Of a DNA stretch of 43,031 bases, positions 25,225 through 33,418 are shown piece by piece. Position 1 is the stretch's first letter. Every line of letters begins with the position of its first letter. Below the pieces are notes generated by a model. That model was not told the origin of the DNA. It did not search any database and was given only the letters and a program-made list of their open reading frames with translations. Source of the stretch: Candidatus Dadabacteria bacterium CSP1-2 (GTDB lineage: Bacteria; Desulfobacterota_D; UBA1144; Nemesobacterales; CSP1-2). Both the position numbers and the translations under genes were made by a program. The stretch is from positions 1 through 43,031 of the forward strand of contig LDXN01000022.1 in the NCBI GenBank assembly GCA_001443445.1, read 5' to 3'.

Positions 25225-25631
25225 CAGAAATATTTATGGATACGAATCCTTTTATAAGATATTTCACCAATGATATTCCTGAACGTGCTGAAAAAGTAGA
25301 AATTCTCCTTAAAAGAGCTCAACATGGGGAAATCAAACTCATCACGAATGAAGTAATTGTAATAGAAATCGTTTGGGTACTTGAATCAGTATATCAAATG
25401 AAAAGGAACCAAATTTACGAACTACTTCAAGGAATATTTAACTCCCGCAATCTTGAGATTACCAATAAAGCCGTCTTAAAGGAGACATCAGAAGTTTATA
25501 AGGATAAAAATATAGATTTTATTGATGCCTACACAGTTTCATACATGAGGGCTAAAGGTTTTAAGAAGCTCTGCTCCTTTGATAAGAAGCACATGAAGAG
25601 GATTGATTGGATAGAGCTTGAAGAACCTTAA
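25221..25631 (+). CDS. vapC: VapC-type PIN-domain toxin (ribonuclease)
   Basis: A 136-residue PIN-domain RNase. The acidic metal-binding residues are present: Asp7 (FMDTNPFIR), Glu49 (VIEIVWVL), Asp99/Asp102 (NIDFIDAYT) and Asp121 (LCSFDKKH). It starts at GTG 25221, overlapping the antitoxin stop. VapC toxins usually cut tRNA or rRNA when the antitoxin is degraded; the target cannot be read from sequence. The frame is intact and the catalytic set complete, so the module is probably functional. Confidence 0.92.
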   Translation: MTEIFMDTNPFIRYFTNDIPERAEKVEILLKRAQHGEIKLITNEVIVIEIVWVLESVYQMKRNQIYELLQGIFNSRNLEITNKAVLKETSEVYKDKNIDFIDAYTVSYMRAKGFKKLCSFDKKHMKRIDWIELEEP

Positions 25632-25649
25632 AAAAACGCAAATCTTTAC

Positions 25650-26729
25650 CTACCTCCTCACCCGTTTGTAACCTGTGTTCGAGCTTTTTATAAGCTCCTC
25701 GATTTTTGCTTCAAGTCTTTCATATCTTTCTCTTAACTCCTTCATCTCTTTCTTAATCTCGCCGTATTCATTCGACGTAGTTTCAACTCCACTTTGTTTG
25801 GTTCTTATCAAGGAATATTTTTCTTTATTTATATTTAAGCTCAGAATATCCGGTCTTGAAAAGTGTCCCATAGCATCTATTACTGCCTTAGCCCTTATAA
25901 TCATTTCCATATCAATTTCGGCATAAAGGATTCCTTCTTTGTCATATAGAGGGCCAGCGATGTACTCTCCCCTTGGATTTATTATTCCGCTTCCGCCAGG
26001 AAAGTCCCACTTTGTATATTTTTTAAGTGGAAAACTATCTGGAACCATATCCTCATTAATGTAAAGAGATGCTGCAATTACAAACACCTGTCCCTCAAAG
26101 GCGTATTGTCTACTGGAGAAGTCCATTGTGGGTTTGACAAAACCATGCCCCGCCCAGAGGCCAGCGTGTATCTGCTCCCCTTCAGCAAACATCGCATATT
26201 TGGCTAAGGTCATATGATGCTCGTAGCAGAAAAACCCCCCTACCTTTCCTAGCTCAGTATTAAACACCCTAAGGTCGCTCCCGTCACCCATTCCCCATAT
26301 GCATTTTTCACTGTCAATTGACATAAGCTTCCTGTGTTTACCTAGGATCGTACCGTTTTTGTCTATAAAAAGTATTGTGTTATAGAGAGTGCCGCCATCT
26401 CTTTCGTTCATACCAATAATTACATAAGCTCCAGCTTTTTTTGCGGCTTCTCGGAGCTTATCCGTATCTTCGCTTGGGATTTCAACTGAGTTTTTATAAA
26501 GCTCCGTATATGCATCAATAACAAGCTTCCTTTCTGGTCCCGTTCCCAAATCCTTAGGCCAGTATGGATATGTGGGGATAAAGGCTTCCGGAAAGACTAT
26601 TAAATCTGCTCCATTTTCTCTAGCCTCTTTTATTAAACTACAGGCCTTCCCGACGGTCTCTTCTTTGTTTAAAAAAACTGGCGCTGTTTGCACAGCAGCG
26701 GCAATAAACTTAGTATATTCTTTTCCCAT
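25650..26729 (-). CDS. Nitrilase-superfamily carbon-nitrogen hydrolase
   Basis: The 359-residue protein has the Glu-Lys-Cys triad: Glu48 in VFPEAFIPTYP, Lys134 in LGKHRKLMS, and Cys168 in GGFFCYEHHM. IPTYPYW and CYEH resemble true nitrilases/cyanide hydratases (which have CWEH) more than amidases, so nitrile or cyano substrates are plausible. The C terminus (about 315-359, GEIKKEMKELRERYERLEAK) is an added coiled coil that may drive oligomer or filament formation. GAGG eight bases before ATG supports the start. It converges on vapC with only 18 bases between the stops. Confidence 0.88.
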   Translation of the reverse strand: MGKEYTKFIAAAVQTAPVFLNKEETVGKACSLIKEARENGADLIVFPEAFIPTYPYWPKDLGTGPERKLVIDAYTELYKNSVEIPSEDTDKLREAAKKAGAYVIIGMNERDGGTLYNTILFIDKNGTILGKHRKLMSIDSEKCIWGMGDGSDLRVFNTELGKVGGFFCYEHHMTLAKYAMFAEGEQIHAGLWAGHGFVKPTMDFSSRQYAFEGQVFVIAASLYINEDMVPDSFPLKKYTKWDFPGGSGIINPRGEYIAGPLYDKEGILYAEIDMEMIIRAKAVIDAMGHFSRPDILSLNINKEKYSLIRTKQSGVETTSNEYGEIKKEMKELRERYERLEAKIEELIKSSNTGYKRVRR

Positions 26730-26828
26730 CTCATTAACCTCATATCATAACAATGCTACTAATTTTACTCAATTTAAAAAGGAAAAAATAGTTAGATTTT
26801 AAGATTATTAAAACTCGCTAAACTATAG

Positions 26829-27701
26829 CTACAAATTAACTAAGACACCATGTAACCAATAGTAAAGTAGGACCATGTAGTATGAAACAGGAAAAGTAAA
26901 AATTAGACTATCGAATCTATCAAGTATGCCGCCATGGCCAGGAAGAATTCCCCCTGAGTCTTTTGCTTCAGCGCTCCTTTTAATCAATGATTCCGTTAGG
27001 TCACCAAGAACAGCAACAATTCCTATTACTAATCCAAATAAAACAACCCAGTGGTATTCGATAGGGGATTTAAAAATTAAATTTCCTACAATAGCTGCTA
27101 TAGCTGAAGAAATAATGCCTCCAATTGTTCCCTCGAGTGTCTTTCCGGGACTTACATGTGGAATCAGCTTTCTTTTTCCCTTCCATCTTCCAATGAAATA
27201 GGCTCCGGTATCGTTTAAGAAGGTGCAAGAAACGACAAGGAAGATATAGAAGAATCCTATATCGCTATGACCCTGAACAGTTTCGACATAAGTTTTAAGG
27301 TTTGAGTTATGATCTATGTTTCTAAGTAAAATCGCATGACTTAAAAACCATCCTATATAAATAATCGCAAAAAGACCTGTGCTTAAAGCAATGATTGCGT
27401 TAGACAAATCCTGTCGTCTTAATGCTAATAAAAAGATGATTATTACTGCGAATGAAAAGACAACTGCAAAATAGAAATACCCAAAGTATGCAGCTATCCC
27501 TAGCGCTAAACTGAATGCTATTCCTAATTCCCTTTCAGTTTGAATGCCCTTTGCTTCTAAAAGCTTAAAAAGCTCTATGTTTCCAAATAAAATAACCAAG
27601 AGAATGAAGATAAGAAATGGAATTCCACCTAAATAAAAAATAAAATAAAGGAGAGGTACTCCAACTACGGCTGTAAGGACTCTTTGAGTCAGGTTGCTCA
27701 T
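26829..27701 (-). CDS. cdsA: Phosphatidate cytidylyltransferase
   Basis: CdsA makes CDP-diacylglycerol from CTP and phosphatidic acid, the entry to phospholipid synthesis, in the inner membrane. The 290-residue protein has about eight hydrophobic segments, SPGKTLEGTIGGI and the C-terminal signature KDSGGILPGHGGILDRFDSL with metal-binding Asp. Length is normal. A weak ribosome binding site precedes ATG. No uppS or dxr is next to it, although they are its usual partners. Confidence 0.95.
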   Translation of the reverse strand: MSNLTQRVLTAVVGVPLLYFIFYLGGIPFLIFILLVILFGNIELFKLLEAKGIQTERELGIAFSLALGIAAYFGYFYFAVVFSFAVIIIFLLALRRQDLSNAIIALSTGLFAIIYIGWFLSHAILLRNIDHNSNLKTYVETVQGHSDIGFFYIFLVVSCTFLNDTGAYFIGRWKGKRKLIPHVSPGKTLEGTIGGIISSAIAAIVGNLIFKSPIEYHWVVLFGLVIGIVAVLGDLTESLIKRSAEAKDSGGILPGHGGILDRFDSLIFTFPVSYYMVLLYYWLHGVLVNL

Positions 27702-27826
27702 GGTTATTAAGCTGATATACTTTCCATAAAAAAAAGACTAAAGCAAATTATAGTTAGTTGCATTTATCTAGAAAATGGAAAACTCTTTTCCCAGTAGGTA
27801 GCTTCAAAAATGTGTGGCCCACCAGA

Positions 27827-27880
27827 TAGGAGCACCATCCTGGTGCGATATAGAGTCGCTGCTGGAAGCCGCTCCTACAT
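27827..27880. repeat. Palindromic repeat with TAGGAGC/GCTCCTA ends
   Basis: TAGGAGC (27827-27833) pairs with GCTCCTA near 27870. Inside is GCACCAT-CCTGGTGC and a further short palindrome near AGTCGCTGCTGG. This is another variant of the conserved-end, variable-core repeats. Confidence 0.55.
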
Positions 27881-27927
27881 AGTAAATATTACAAGTGGTT
27901 ATGCGGTTAAGTATAGAAGTGACTAGT

Positions 27928-28704
27928 ATGAATGAAATAAAACTATTATATAAGCCAAACAATGAGCCGATCAGCATTGCTGTTCTTGTCTCTGGCACTG
28001 GTACAAACTTAGTAGCCTTGTATGAGGAACAAAAAAGATTAGAGAGACTAGGAGAGAAAAACTATGGAAGGGTCGATGTGGTTTTTACAAATGTTCCAAA
28101 CTGTAAAGGGGCAGAACGGGCCAAAGAGTTTGGAATTCCTGTGGTTAGCCTAAGTTCAAAATCGTTCTTTGATATTCTACAAAAAAACCCTGATAATAAT
28201 GAGGCGAGAGAATTCTATGATGCAGCCGCAATTACTCTCATAGAAGAGGTTTGTAAACCAGACTTAGTAGTTCTAGCTGGTTACAGAAGACGACTTGGTA
28301 GTATTTTTATAAGTAGATACGAAAACAGAATTTTAAACATCTACCCCGGTGACATTACAAAGACCTATCTAGTACGAGGCGTAGAGGCACCTATTCAAGC
28401 CCTGAGAACTGGTGAAAACACGATTAAATGCACTGTCTTTCTAGCAAGAGAAGAAGAGCGTTTCGGTCCGGCAATCATCCAATCGAATCAAATTTCCCTT
28501 GAAGGACTCAAAGAAGAAGATATAAAGGAAATAGAGGAAAAGATAAGAAAAGAAGGAGAGTGGATTATCTATCCCTTTGTAGTTCATCACCTAATAGCAA
28601 AGGGAAGAGTAGGAATAGACCTAGAAGATAACATATACATTGATGGGACTAGGATGCCTAATGGAGGATACCAATTTAAAAACAGCTATTTAGCCACAGA
28701 TTGA
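27928..28704 (+). CDS. PurN-like formyltransferase-fold protein with altered active site
   Basis: About 258 residues with the glycinamide ribonucleotide formyltransferase fold: IAVLVSGTGTNLVALYE (17-33), VDVVFTNVPNCKGAERAKEF (49-68), DLVVLAGYRRRLG (112-124) and NRILNIYPGD (133-142). In PurN the last motif is NIHPSLLP with catalytic His; here the His position is Tyr139, and the downstream Asp region (DxGPII) reads ERFGPAII. PurN activity is therefore doubtful; a different acceptor or donor, or a non-catalytic role, is possible. ATG 27928 fits the family N terminus; a GTG 11 codons upstream adds nothing conserved. No purine genes are nearby. Confidence 0.75.
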   Translation: MNEIKLLYKPNNEPISIAVLVSGTGTNLVALYEEQKRLERLGEKNYGRVDVVFTNVPNCKGAERAKEFGIPVVSLSSKSFFDILQKNPDNNEAREFYDAAAITLIEEVCKPDLVVLAGYRRRLGSIFISRYENRILNIYPGDITKTYLVRGVEAPIQALRTGENTIKCTVFLAREEERFGPAIIQSNQISLEGLKEEDIKEIEEKIRKEGEWIIYPFVVHHLIAKGRVGIDLEDNIYIDGTRMPNGGYQFKNSYLATD

Positions 28705-28733
28705 CTCAGGTCTACACTAATAGCAAAAGGATC

Positions 28734-28783
28734 CATGATGCACGATACATGATGCATGATAAATTACGCATCTTGCATCATGC
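28734..28783. repeat. Repeated and inverted CATGATGCA motif
   Basis: CATGATGCA occurs at 28734-28742, again within CATGATGCATGAT (28748-28760), and inverted as TGCATCATG (28774-28782). The inverted pair can form a hairpin after the PurN-like gene, perhaps acting as a terminator although no T run follows. Confidence 0.5.
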
Positions 28784-28843
28784 AACTACCTTGCTTACAT
28801 TTGCTTTTTGAGATAATTCTTGAGTAAATAATTACCATGATTT

Positions 28844-29188
28844 TTAAAGCTTAATCTTTATGTCTTTACCCTCTATAACCACCTTATAAGTCTTTACAGG
28901 CTGAGATTTTTTAGTGATGCATTCACCAGTTTTTAATTTAAATGTCCAGGCATGCCCCGGACAGATAACCACATCTTCATAAATAAGCCCGGCACCAAGA
29001 GAAAACTCAGCATGTGGACATCTGTTGTTTATAGCGTGGAACTCACCGTTTATGTTAAATAAAGCTATCTCCGTGCCATTTACTAAAACCACTTTTCTTT
29101 TACCTGGTTCTACCTCTCTAATTTCTGCTACCTTAAAGAGATTGGAATTAGTTCCAGTTTCTTGATGACTTTGCTTCTTCCTACTCAT
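28844..29188 (-). CDS. Rieske-type [2Fe-2S] ferredoxin-like protein
   Basis: A 114-residue soluble Rieske protein with both cluster-binding loops: NRCPHAEFSLGAG (Cys57, His59) and VICPGHAWTFKLKTG (Cys76, His79). It is about the size of the small ferredoxin subunits of aromatic dioxygenases and NirD-like proteins, but no oxygenase or reductase gene is adjacent. A second, clearly related Rieske gene lies 780 bases away in opposite orientation. Confidence 0.9.
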   Translation of the reverse strand: MSRKKQSHQETGTNSNLFKVAEIREVEPGKRKVVLVNGTEIALFNINGEFHAINNRCPHAEFSLGAGLIYEDVVICPGHAWTFKLKTGECITKKSQPVKTYKVVIEGKDIKIKL

Positions 29189-29441
29189 TTGTGATTTATT
29201 GTAACATACTAAAATTTATAAGCTCAGTTTTAGTAATTTTTAGTTGGTCCAATCCTTAGATGTTAACATCTCCCATTTTTATGGAGCCAATGTAGCCCGC
29301 TTTCATCTGGTCATGCTTATGTCAATACTAAAGAGAAAATGTCACCCTTGATGCAAAGTGAAAATATCACCTGCAAATAGATTCTCAAGAGGTAAAGTAT
29401 TAGTTTTGATCCTTTTAGTTTCATCAGAACTAATCTCCTTA

Positions 29442-29460
29442 CCCTGAGATTGGCTCAGGG
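29442..29460. repeat. CCCTGAG/CTCAGGG palindrome, copy 1
   Basis: CCCTGAG-ATTGG-CTCAGGG, a 7-bp perfect stem with a 5-base loop, at the end of the dead transposase. It is the same arms as the copy at 29656-29674. I see no clear flanking duplication here. Confidence 0.6.
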
Positions 29461-29649
29461 TGATCCTTGTATCTTATGTGTATAGACCCGTCTAATCTTT
29501 TCTCCACCGCTACTTTAGCCTTAGCAAAGGAGATTCTATATTTATCAGGCAGTATCTGAAATATACGATTCTTATAGGAGATAGTATTGTCAGCCATAAC
29601 AGTTCTTTGCTCTTTTATTGAGAACACAAACTCAAGGTTTAATTCCTTT

Positions 29650-29681
29650 GGTAAACCCTGAGCCCATCTCAGGGTAAACCC
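29650..29681. repeat. 23-bp palindromic insertion with 9-bp direct repeats
   Basis: GGTAAACCC occurs at 29650-29658 and 29673-29681, flanking CCCTGAG-CCCAT-CTCAGGG (29656-29674). The offset between the repeats is exactly 23 bp. The insertion shifts the transposase frame, and removing one unit restores it. Confidence 0.75.
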
Positions 29682-29968
29682 CTCCAAGCACCCTCTTTAT
29701 CTTTGGGAGTGTTAGAGAATTTCTTATTAAACCTTGGTAGGAACTTATTGTGGAGATACTTGTTAGCTTCCTCTATAGAAGATATTTCATGCAGTTTCAA
29801 CTCCTTAAGAGAGCGAATAAAAGCTCAGGTAAAAGATATCTTTGAGCATCAGGAAGGGCTTTGGCATATACACCAGAGACATCTTGATAATGTGGTTTGA
29901 ATTATCAACTAAAAATATATATTTTAATATTTAACTTATTAGAAAAATTAGTTAAAACGGAGAATAAG

Positions 29969-30277
29969 ATGGGAAACCTAGTAGAAGTTGCAAAAACAGG
30001 CGATCTAGAACCTGGACAGGGAATGATGGTTGAAGTAGAAGGGGAAAATATTGCCCTTTTTAACATTGATGGAACTTATTATGCGATTGACGATACATGC
30101 ACCCATGTCGGAGGTCCACTTTCAGAAGGAGAAATCCAAGAACATACTGTAATCTGTCCCTGGCATGGAGCAGAGTTCGATTTAAAAACAGGAGAGGTTC
30201 TAGGTCCACCAGCCAAAAATTCTGTAAAAAGCTATAAGGTTCACTTAGAAGGAAACTCGATAAAGATAGAGGTTTAA
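29969..30277 (+). CDS. Rieske-type [2Fe-2S] ferredoxin-like protein
   Basis: The 102-residue protein has DDTCTHVGGPLSEG (Cys44, His46) and VICPWHGAEFDLKTGEV (Cys63, His66), followed by GPPAKNSVKSYKVHLEG, the usual ending of small dioxygenase-type ferredoxins. The reading frame extends to 29897 with a TTG, but GGAG a few bases before ATG 29969 and the family N terminus (LVEVAKTGDLEPGQG) set the start. It lacks partner oxygenase genes. Its CPWH loop is more canonical than the CPGH of the neighbour at 28844. Confidence 0.92.
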   Translation: MGNLVEVAKTGDLEPGQGMMVEVEGENIALFNIDGTYYAIDDTCTHVGGPLSEGEIQEHTVICPWHGAEFDLKTGEVLGPPAKNSVKSYKVHLEGNSIKIEV

Positions 30278-30751
30278 AAATTATAATCTGCCATAATTTG
30301 CCAAGGGTCAATCTCCCATCCAAAAGAGAGAAAATATCTATAAAATTCCTATCCACAATCAAATTATCCTTAAACCCTGTCTATAATTTTATCATATTAA
30401 GCCAGGTTATTGCATCTTGATCATTGGTAAATAAATGCAGTAGGAAAAAATCATGGAGATAACTTAGGAAAAGACACCTACTAGACACCTTCAAACATAA
30501 CTATAAATAAATAAAAAAATATTAAATCAAGATTAGAAACATGGACTAAAATTCTGACTTTGTACTTCGACTAGAACATTACTATAACCTAGAGCCATGA
30601 AGCTTGGGAATTGCGATTGAAACCTATTACAACCTACCAAGTTTACCTCTTGGAATTGAAGCAGATAGTTTCTGTGCTATCAAAAAAAGATGACTGACAG
30701 GTAAAATCTCTATACATTGTTTTAAAAGCCTTAAAACTGTTTACCGCTAAC
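30278..30751. other. Intergenic region, nothing recognised
   Basis: These 474 A/T-rich bases between convergent genes hold no convincing open frame, hairpin terminator or palindromic repeat. Confidence 0.4.
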
Positions 30752-31249
30752 TTATTCCGCATTGATTTTCTTTATAGCCCTCTCGCTCTGTTCGATTATT
30801 TTCCCAACTGGGAAAACAAATAGATATTGTCCGGAGTCCTTTAACACATCAAGCGCTTTGGCAGATACCTTGTCAAAGAATTGAATAGATGTACCATCAG
30901 TAATCAATACGTAGTTCTGAGGCTTCTTAAAGACTTCCTGCATTTTTTCTTTGAGGAATTCAACTATGTTTCGAAAACGCTGAACGGAGATTCCCTGTCT
31001 CTGAAGTGAAACAAGCCATCTAAGAATTATAAAATCTTCCACAGAGTAGAGTTTAGGTATTCCCCTCCCCTGCCCACTTCTTATACTAGGAATAATAAGT
31101 CCTGTACGCTCATAATAATCGAGATGATCAAAATCAAGCTTGATGTTTTCAAGGGCTTCTATTAGTTCGATAACGTCCTTGCTTTTCAAACCGCTTAACG
31201 CCCTTGGTCTTAATTTTTTTGTTTCCTTTTTTGTTTTACCCTTGCCCAT
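30752..31249 (-). CDS. MerR-family transcriptional regulator
   Basis: The 165-residue protein has a MerR-type winged HTH: LDYYERTGLIIPSIRSGQGR then KLYSVEDFIILRWLVSLQRQ and GISVQRFRNIVEFL (about 42-100). The first helix is preceded by a Lys-rich tail (GKGKTKKETKKLRPRAL) and a segment SKDVIELIEALENIKLDFDH. The C-terminal 60 residues (VLITDGTSIQFFDKVSAKAL) form a small domain without conserved metal-binding cysteines, so the ligand is unknown. The ribosome binding site is weak. Target genes are not evident; the exbBD-HMA operon lies downstream on the same strand but upstream in position. Confidence 0.82.
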   Translation of the reverse strand: MGKGKTKKETKKLRPRALSGLKSKDVIELIEALENIKLDFDHLDYYERTGLIIPSIRSGQGRGIPKLYSVEDFIILRWLVSLQRQGISVQRFRNIVEFLKEKMQEVFKKPQNYVLITDGTSIQFFDKVSAKALDVLKDSGQYLFVFPVGKIIEQSERAIKKINAE

Positions 31250-31439
31250 TAATATCGAGTTAATTGATTAAAATAACGAGTTCACGAAGTATACATTCTA
31301 ACTCCAAAATATCATAAACAATAAAGTCATTCAATCCGTTTTGAATCTCCCATCTGTCTTTTTAATTACTTGAAAACACTCGAATAGTGATTAATTTAAA
31401 TACTGTAAATAACTTTTTCTATGTGCAGGTAATCTTGAA

Positions 31440-31664
31440 ATGGAAACGACGATAACAATTTCTCCTTTTGCATTTTATCCAGAGTGCGACTGCAGATTGC
31501 CGCTATCTGGGCATGAAAAGGAAGAGCACGATAAAATAAATCATCAACCAATTACATATTGGGGTATTTATATGGGCGGAGAAAACGTCTCTTACACATC
31601 TACTAGAGAATTGGCTGATAAGACAAAAGTTTGGATGGAGAAATGGTTAGAGGGCAGGCTTTAA
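31440..31664 (+). CDS. Small protein of unknown function
   Basis: A 74-residue protein, not recognised: METTITISPFAFYPECDC, then an acidic His-containing stretch (GHEKEEHDKINHQPITYWGI) and a C-terminal helix (ELADKTKVWMEKWLEGRL). The Cys-Asp-Cys and His residues could bind metal but there is no known motif. Its codon use looks coding and it has its own space, but the ribosome binding site is weak. Confidence 0.5.
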   Translation: METTITISPFAFYPECDCRLPLSGHEKEEHDKINHQPITYWGIYMGGENVSYTSTRELADKTKVWMEKWLEGRL

Positions 31665-31691
31665 TCAGTATGGCTATGAGTTTAAACATGC

Positions 31692-32261
31692 TTAGTTCTG
31701 TATAGATTTTGCTTTATCTAGCTCAGCTTTAAGCATATCTAAGTTTTTAAGTACTTCAATTTCTAGCTCTGGTAAGATACCTTTTATAGATATTACGAAC
31801 TGTCCAGGGTCAAGAGCACCTTTTTTATAATCTACGATTGCAACGATATTCTCTGAGATCTTGGATATTTCAACTCGATCAACATCAAAGTAAGCGTAAA
31901 GAATTCCCTCAATTTCAGATATGTCGTTATTATTCCTTATTCCAGATATTCCTAGAGCTGCCCTCTCAACCCTTGATTTGTCAAATGGACGCCTTACCTC
32001 ATACCCAGCCCGTCTAAGGGCTAATATTATTTTCGTTTCGCTAACCGATTCTGGATTGTAGCTTGCACGAATTTTCTTTTTTACTATATCTATATCAGCG
32101 TCTTCCACACCAGAAATTCCTAAGACCTTTGACTTCACATCACTACTACATGTAGCACAAATGCCAAAAACCCTGAGTTCTAAGGTTTTACGCTCTTCCG
32201 CAAATAAAGAAGACGTAATGAAAGTAATTATTAATAATATTGCTAGGACAAAAGCTCTCAT
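31692..32261 (-). CDS. Exported HMA-domain (heavy-metal-associated) protein
   Basis: The 189-residue protein has a signal peptide (1-21, AFVLAILLIITFITSSLFAE) then an HMA-type ferredoxin-like domain: LELRVFGICATCSSDVKSKV with Cys35 and Cys38 (CxxC metal site), VEDADIDIVKKKIRASYNPE and LRRAGYEV. A second, similarly folded stretch (about 95-170, ISEIEGILYAYFDVDRVEIS) lacks the Cys pair. It probably binds Cu or Zn in the periplasm. ATG 32261 has AGAGGT at good spacing; an upstream TTG is less likely. The gene is 75 bases downstream of exbD and probably in the same operon. Confidence 0.8.
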   Translation of the reverse strand: MRAFVLAILLIITFITSSLFAEERKTLELRVFGICATCSSDVKSKVLGISGVEDADIDIVKKKIRASYNPESVSETKIILALRRAGYEVRRPFDKSRVERAALGISGIRNNNDISEIEGILYAYFDVDRVEISKISENIVAIVDYKKGALDPGQFVISIKGILPELEIEVLKNLDMLKAELDKAKSIQN

Positions 32262-32336
32262 TCTTGGCTTACCTCTTTGTAGCAATTAGACGATTTTTTA
32301 TGGGAAAAGATTCAATGGTTGGTAATATAATTATAG

Positions 32337-32765
32337 TTACTGTTCTTCCTTCTGTGACGGAGCATGCTCTACGGCTATTGCAAGTCGCGAATACCCCTTA
32401 GTTTTTACCGTATCCATTACTTCAACGACCCTACCGTGCGGAACAAGGCTATCAGCTCGTATTATTACAAGGGATTCTTTGTTCTGATTTTTCTCTAGGG
32501 TTTCAGAAAGCTTATCCAAGGTGATTATTTTATCATTAAGGTATAGCTTTCCGTCTTTCGTAAGATTAATAGTGAGCTGATCAGCTTTTACAGGTTCGGC
32601 TGAACTTGCTTTTGGAAGTTTTATGTTTATTCCACCTGAAGTTGCAGCAAAATTAAGAGAGAGTGCAAAAAATATGAGGAGGTTAAAAACTGTATCTACA
32701 ATCGGTGTAATATCAACCCCTGCACCTAATCCGCCTTTGTTTCTATTTTCCTTTCTGAATCTCAT
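32337..32765 (-). CDS. ExbD/TolR-family energy-transducing protein
   Basis: The 142-residue protein has one N-terminal membrane segment (about 22-43) carrying the essential Asp24 in DITPIVDTVFNLLIFF, and a periplasmic domain (INIKLPKASSAEPVKADQLT ... SLVIIRADSLVPHGRVVEVM). With ExbB it uses the proton motive force to drive TonB- or Tol-like partners. Its start overlaps the exbB stop by 4 bases, so the two are translationally coupled. TonB/TolA is not in the window. ExbD versus TolR cannot be separated by sequence alone. Confidence 0.9.
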   Translation of the reverse strand: MRFRKENRNKGGLGAGVDITPIVDTVFNLLIFFALSLNFAATSGGINIKLPKASSAEPVKADQLTINLTKDGKLYLNDKIITLDKLSETLEKNQNKESLVIIRADSLVPHGRVVEVMDTVKTKGYSRLAIAVEHAPSQKEEQ

Positions 32766-33418
32766 CTTGCAATCTCTCTAGTTTTATCCTTCCTTTCATT
32801 GGCAAGAAGAACTTCTTCCATTATTCTTTTAGCCTCTTCCTCCATATCTGTTATAAGTCCATCCGCTTTACCCGAGGCGTATTTATATGCTATGAAGGCA
32901 GGGATAGCAACCAATAGCCCAAATGCTGTTGTGTAAAGAGCCTCAGATATTCCGGCCGCTAGACTGGGCGGATTGACTATTGGCTGTTCGGATATGACTT
33001 TGAATATTTTTATCATTCCAGAGATTGTTCCTAGGAGTCCAAGAAGTGTGCTAGCGTTGCTTATAGCGCCAAGTCCCTCTATGTAACGTCCGAGCTCTTG
33101 TGCTTCTTTTCGACCCGCTGCTTCTATTTCTTCTTTTAACTCTTCCCTAGTTTTGTTTGAATTCTCAAGTACGACAAGTGCAATCCTTGCAGTTGAAGAA
33201 CCATTAGTGCGACAAAGCACTATAGCTTCACCCAGTTTTCCCTGAGAAAAAAATCCATAAAGTGTGTTAAGAAATTGCTCAGGGATTATTCTTTTAACCC
33301 TAAGCATCCATATTTTCTGGAGAAATATTGCAAGCCCAACAATCGAGCAGAGAAGAATGGGATACATAAAAAACCCACCCTTTCTCATAAACTCAATTAC
33401 ACTGCTCTCTCCAAACAT
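32762..33418 (-). CDS. ExbB/TolQ/MotA-family proton channel protein
   Basis: The 218-residue protein has three membrane segments: about 15-34 (FFMYPILLCSIVGLAIFL), 115-140 (LGAISNASTLLGLLGTISGM) and 155-180 (AAGISEALYTTAFGLLVAIP). SNASTLLGLLGTISGMIKIF and EALYTTAFGLLVAIPA are family signatures. It partners with the ExbD-like protein encoded next. AAGGAGG before ATG is a strong ribosome binding site. It opens an exbB-exbD-HMA operon. Confidence 0.92.
   Translation of the reverse strand: MFGESSVIEFMRKGGFFMYPILLCSIVGLAIFLQKIWMLRVKRIIPEQFLNTLYGFFSQGKLGEAIVLCRTNGSSTARIALVVLENSNKTREELKEEIEAAGRKEAQELGRYIEGLGAISNASTLLGLLGTISGMIKIFKVISEQPIVNPPSLAAGISEALYTTAFGLLVAIPAFIAYKYASGKADGLITDMEEEAKRIMEEVLLANERKDKTREIAR

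Larger units (their letters stand above)
29439..29900 (-). pseudogene. Decayed ISNCY-type transposase, C-terminal part
   Basis: Read on the minus strand, one frame gives ELKLHEISSIEEANKYLHNK, then FLPRFNKKFSNTPKDKEGAW. A second frame continues PKELNLEFVFSIKEQRTVMA, then ISYKNRIFQILPDKYRISFA and LDGSIHIRYKDH. Together these match the C terminus of ISNCY-type (IS1202-like) transposases from memory. The frames are broken by a 23-bp palindromic insertion at 29659-29681; removing it restores WRGLPKELNL. Further breaks lie upstream and the N-terminal half is missing. It sits between two Rieske genes. Confidence 0.75.
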
